DNA of 64,000 bases from Fimbriimonadaceae bacterium (GTDB lineage: Bacteria; Armatimonadota; Fimbriimonadia; Fimbriimonadales; Fimbriimonadaceae), in NCBI GenBank assembly GCA_022843485.1, contig JALHNM010000002.1:30238-94237 (forward strand). Direction: 5' to 3'. Below the pieces are notes generated by a model. It did not search any database. It was not told the origin of the DNA and saw only the letters and a list, made by a program, of their open reading frames with translations. This document shows positions 63,153 through 64,000 of this stretch, in pieces. How positions within the stretch are numbered: position 1 is the stretch's first letter; the number at the start of each line of letters is the position of its first letter. Made by a program: the position numbers and the translations under genes.

Positions 63153-64000
63153 ATGGACATCCTTCATGAACTCAAACAGATCGCGACGGAGCGAGAAATC
63201 CCCGTCGAAGAGTTGAAGGTCGAGTTGGAACAGGCGCTGGCGGTCTCGTACAAGCGCTTCAAGAACACCTCGGGGGAGGCTGTCGTCCGGCTCGACCCGA
63301 CGAAGAAGGGGGGCGCCGTGATCGAGAAGGAGGTCGTCGGCGAGGTGCTGGACCCGGCCGTGCAGATCGGGCTCGACATGGCCCGGAAGCACGACCCAGA
63401 GGCGCAGATCGGCGACTTCGTGCCGATCGAGATCGACACGAACACGTTCGGGCGCATCGCGGCCCAGACGTTCAAGCAGGTGCTCCAGCAAAAGCTCCGC
63501 GAGGTCGAGCTCCGTAGGGTCCACGAGCAGTTCAGCGACGAGCTCGGGGAGGTCGTGAGCGGCCTCGTGACCCGTCGCGAGGAGGGCAGCGTGATGATCC
63601 AGGTCGGCCGGCACGAGGTCGAGCTCCCGAAGCGCGAGCAAGTGCCGACGGACGACTACCGCCCGAACGAGCGGATCAAGGTCTACGTGCTCAAGATCGA
63701 CGAGGGGTACCGGGGGTTCCGCGTCATCGTGAGCCGCTCGCACCCGAACCTGTTGCGCAAGCTGCTCGAGCTCGAGGTGCCCGAGATCGCCGAGGGTCTA
63801 GTCGAGGTCAAGAGCGTCTCGCGAGAGCCGGGGCAGCGGTCTAAGGTCGCCGTCCTGAGCCACGACGAGCGCATCGACGCCGTCGGGGCCTGCGTGGGCC
63901 AGCGCGGTACCCGGATCCAGGCGATCATGGACGAGCTCCGGCCCGAGAAGGTCGATATCGTCCCCTGGAGCGAGGAGGCCAAGCAGCTCATCGTGAACGC
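63153..64000 (+). CDS. nusA: transcription factor NusA (5' part)
   Basis: The gene is open to the right edge: 282 complete codons seen. MDILHELKQIATEREIPVEEL starts the N-terminal RNAP-binding domain (about 1-125); KVVGEVLDPAVQIGLDMAR... and INTFGRIAAQTFKQVLQQKLRE are typical. An S1 domain follows (about 130-200, GLVTRREEGSVMIQVGRHEVELPKREQVP) and KH1 begins at about 205 (GFRVIVSRSHPNLLRKLLELEVPEIAEGLVEV, then DPVGACVGQRGTRIQ-type DAVGACVGQRG). NusA controls pausing, termination and antitermination. rimP is usually just upstream but is absent here. Confidence 0.93.
   Translation, partial: MDILHELKQIATEREIPVEELKVELEQALAVSYKRFKNTSGEAVVRLDPTKKGGAVIEKEVVGEVLDPAVQIGLDMARKHDPEAQIGDFVPIEIDTNTFGRIAAQTFKQVLQQKLREVELRRVHEQFSDELGEVVSGLVTRREEGSVMIQVGRHEVELPKREQVPTDDYRPNERIKVYVLKIDEGYRGFRVIVSRSHPNLLRKLLELEVPEIAEGLVEVKSVSREPGQRSKVAVLSHDERIDAVGACVGQRGTRIQAIMDELRPEKVDIVPWSEEAKQLIVN

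Overview
The window is very GC-rich chromosomal DNA, densely packed with short intergenic gaps and many 4-base stop/start overlaps. It carries a PEP-CTERM protein, three ECF sigma factors, a Pup-ligase (PafA) homologue outside an obvious actinobacterial context, MEP-pathway genes (dxr, ispH), an [4Fe-4S]-type PurF, TrmFO and DUF4129/DUF4350 membrane proteins. This mixture best fits an Armatimonadota (Fimbriimonadia-like) bacterium. That placement is inference from gene content, not from a marker-gene tree.

Layout. 0-7 kb: tRNA-fMet, a HisB-family gene, an overlooked SelW-like selenoprotein, DedA, SLC13 transporter, cutC, a Tat-exported phosphoesterase and a PEP-CTERM protein. 7-17 kb: CorA, tRNA-Val, S10 peptidase, purF, a Nudix/signal peptidase pair, two ECF sigma systems, trmFO. 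17-31 kb: LtrA, leuB, mnmE, secreted DUF839 protein, primary sigma factor, cysteine desulfurase, a Cys/Met PLP enzyme followed by homoserine dehydrogenase, a second Tat phosphoesterase, a family-5 uracil-DNA glycosylase and an exported hydrolase. 31-46 kb: a 930-residue repeat protein, a degenerate phosphoglycerate-mutase-like protein with folC, carA, an M50 protease with dxr, an HDOD protein, dnaN, a third ECF sigma/anti-sigma pair and ilvE with a tiny zinc-ribbon gene. 47-57 kb: VanW/YoaR, a large membrane protein, the DUF4350/DUF4129 cassette, a LolA-like protein, hrcA and pafA. 57.2-61.6 kb: a repeat-rich accessory island with three palindromic or tandem repeat types, one gene of foreign composition and several orphan genes. 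61.6-64 kb: ispH, folB and the 5' part of nusA.

Main discoveries. (1) At 1040-1297 an 85-codon SelW/Rdx gene contains an in-frame UGA in a CxxU motif, with a bacterial SECIS hairpin at the expected distance; a standard gene caller would miss it. (2) About two dozen genes have a -10-like hexamer (consensus TANNNT) ending only 6-10 bases before the start codon and no Shine-Dalgarno, so leaderless or nearly leaderless mRNAs look common; this also fixes several start codons. (3) An intergenic two-hairpin element recurs right after stop codons with compensatory base changes. (4) The 57-61 kb island has palindromic repeats that flank a low-GC gene in inverted orientation and in one case supply a gene's last codons and stop. 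(5) The HisB-family protein and the phosphoglycerate-mutase-like protein have lost key metal ligands.
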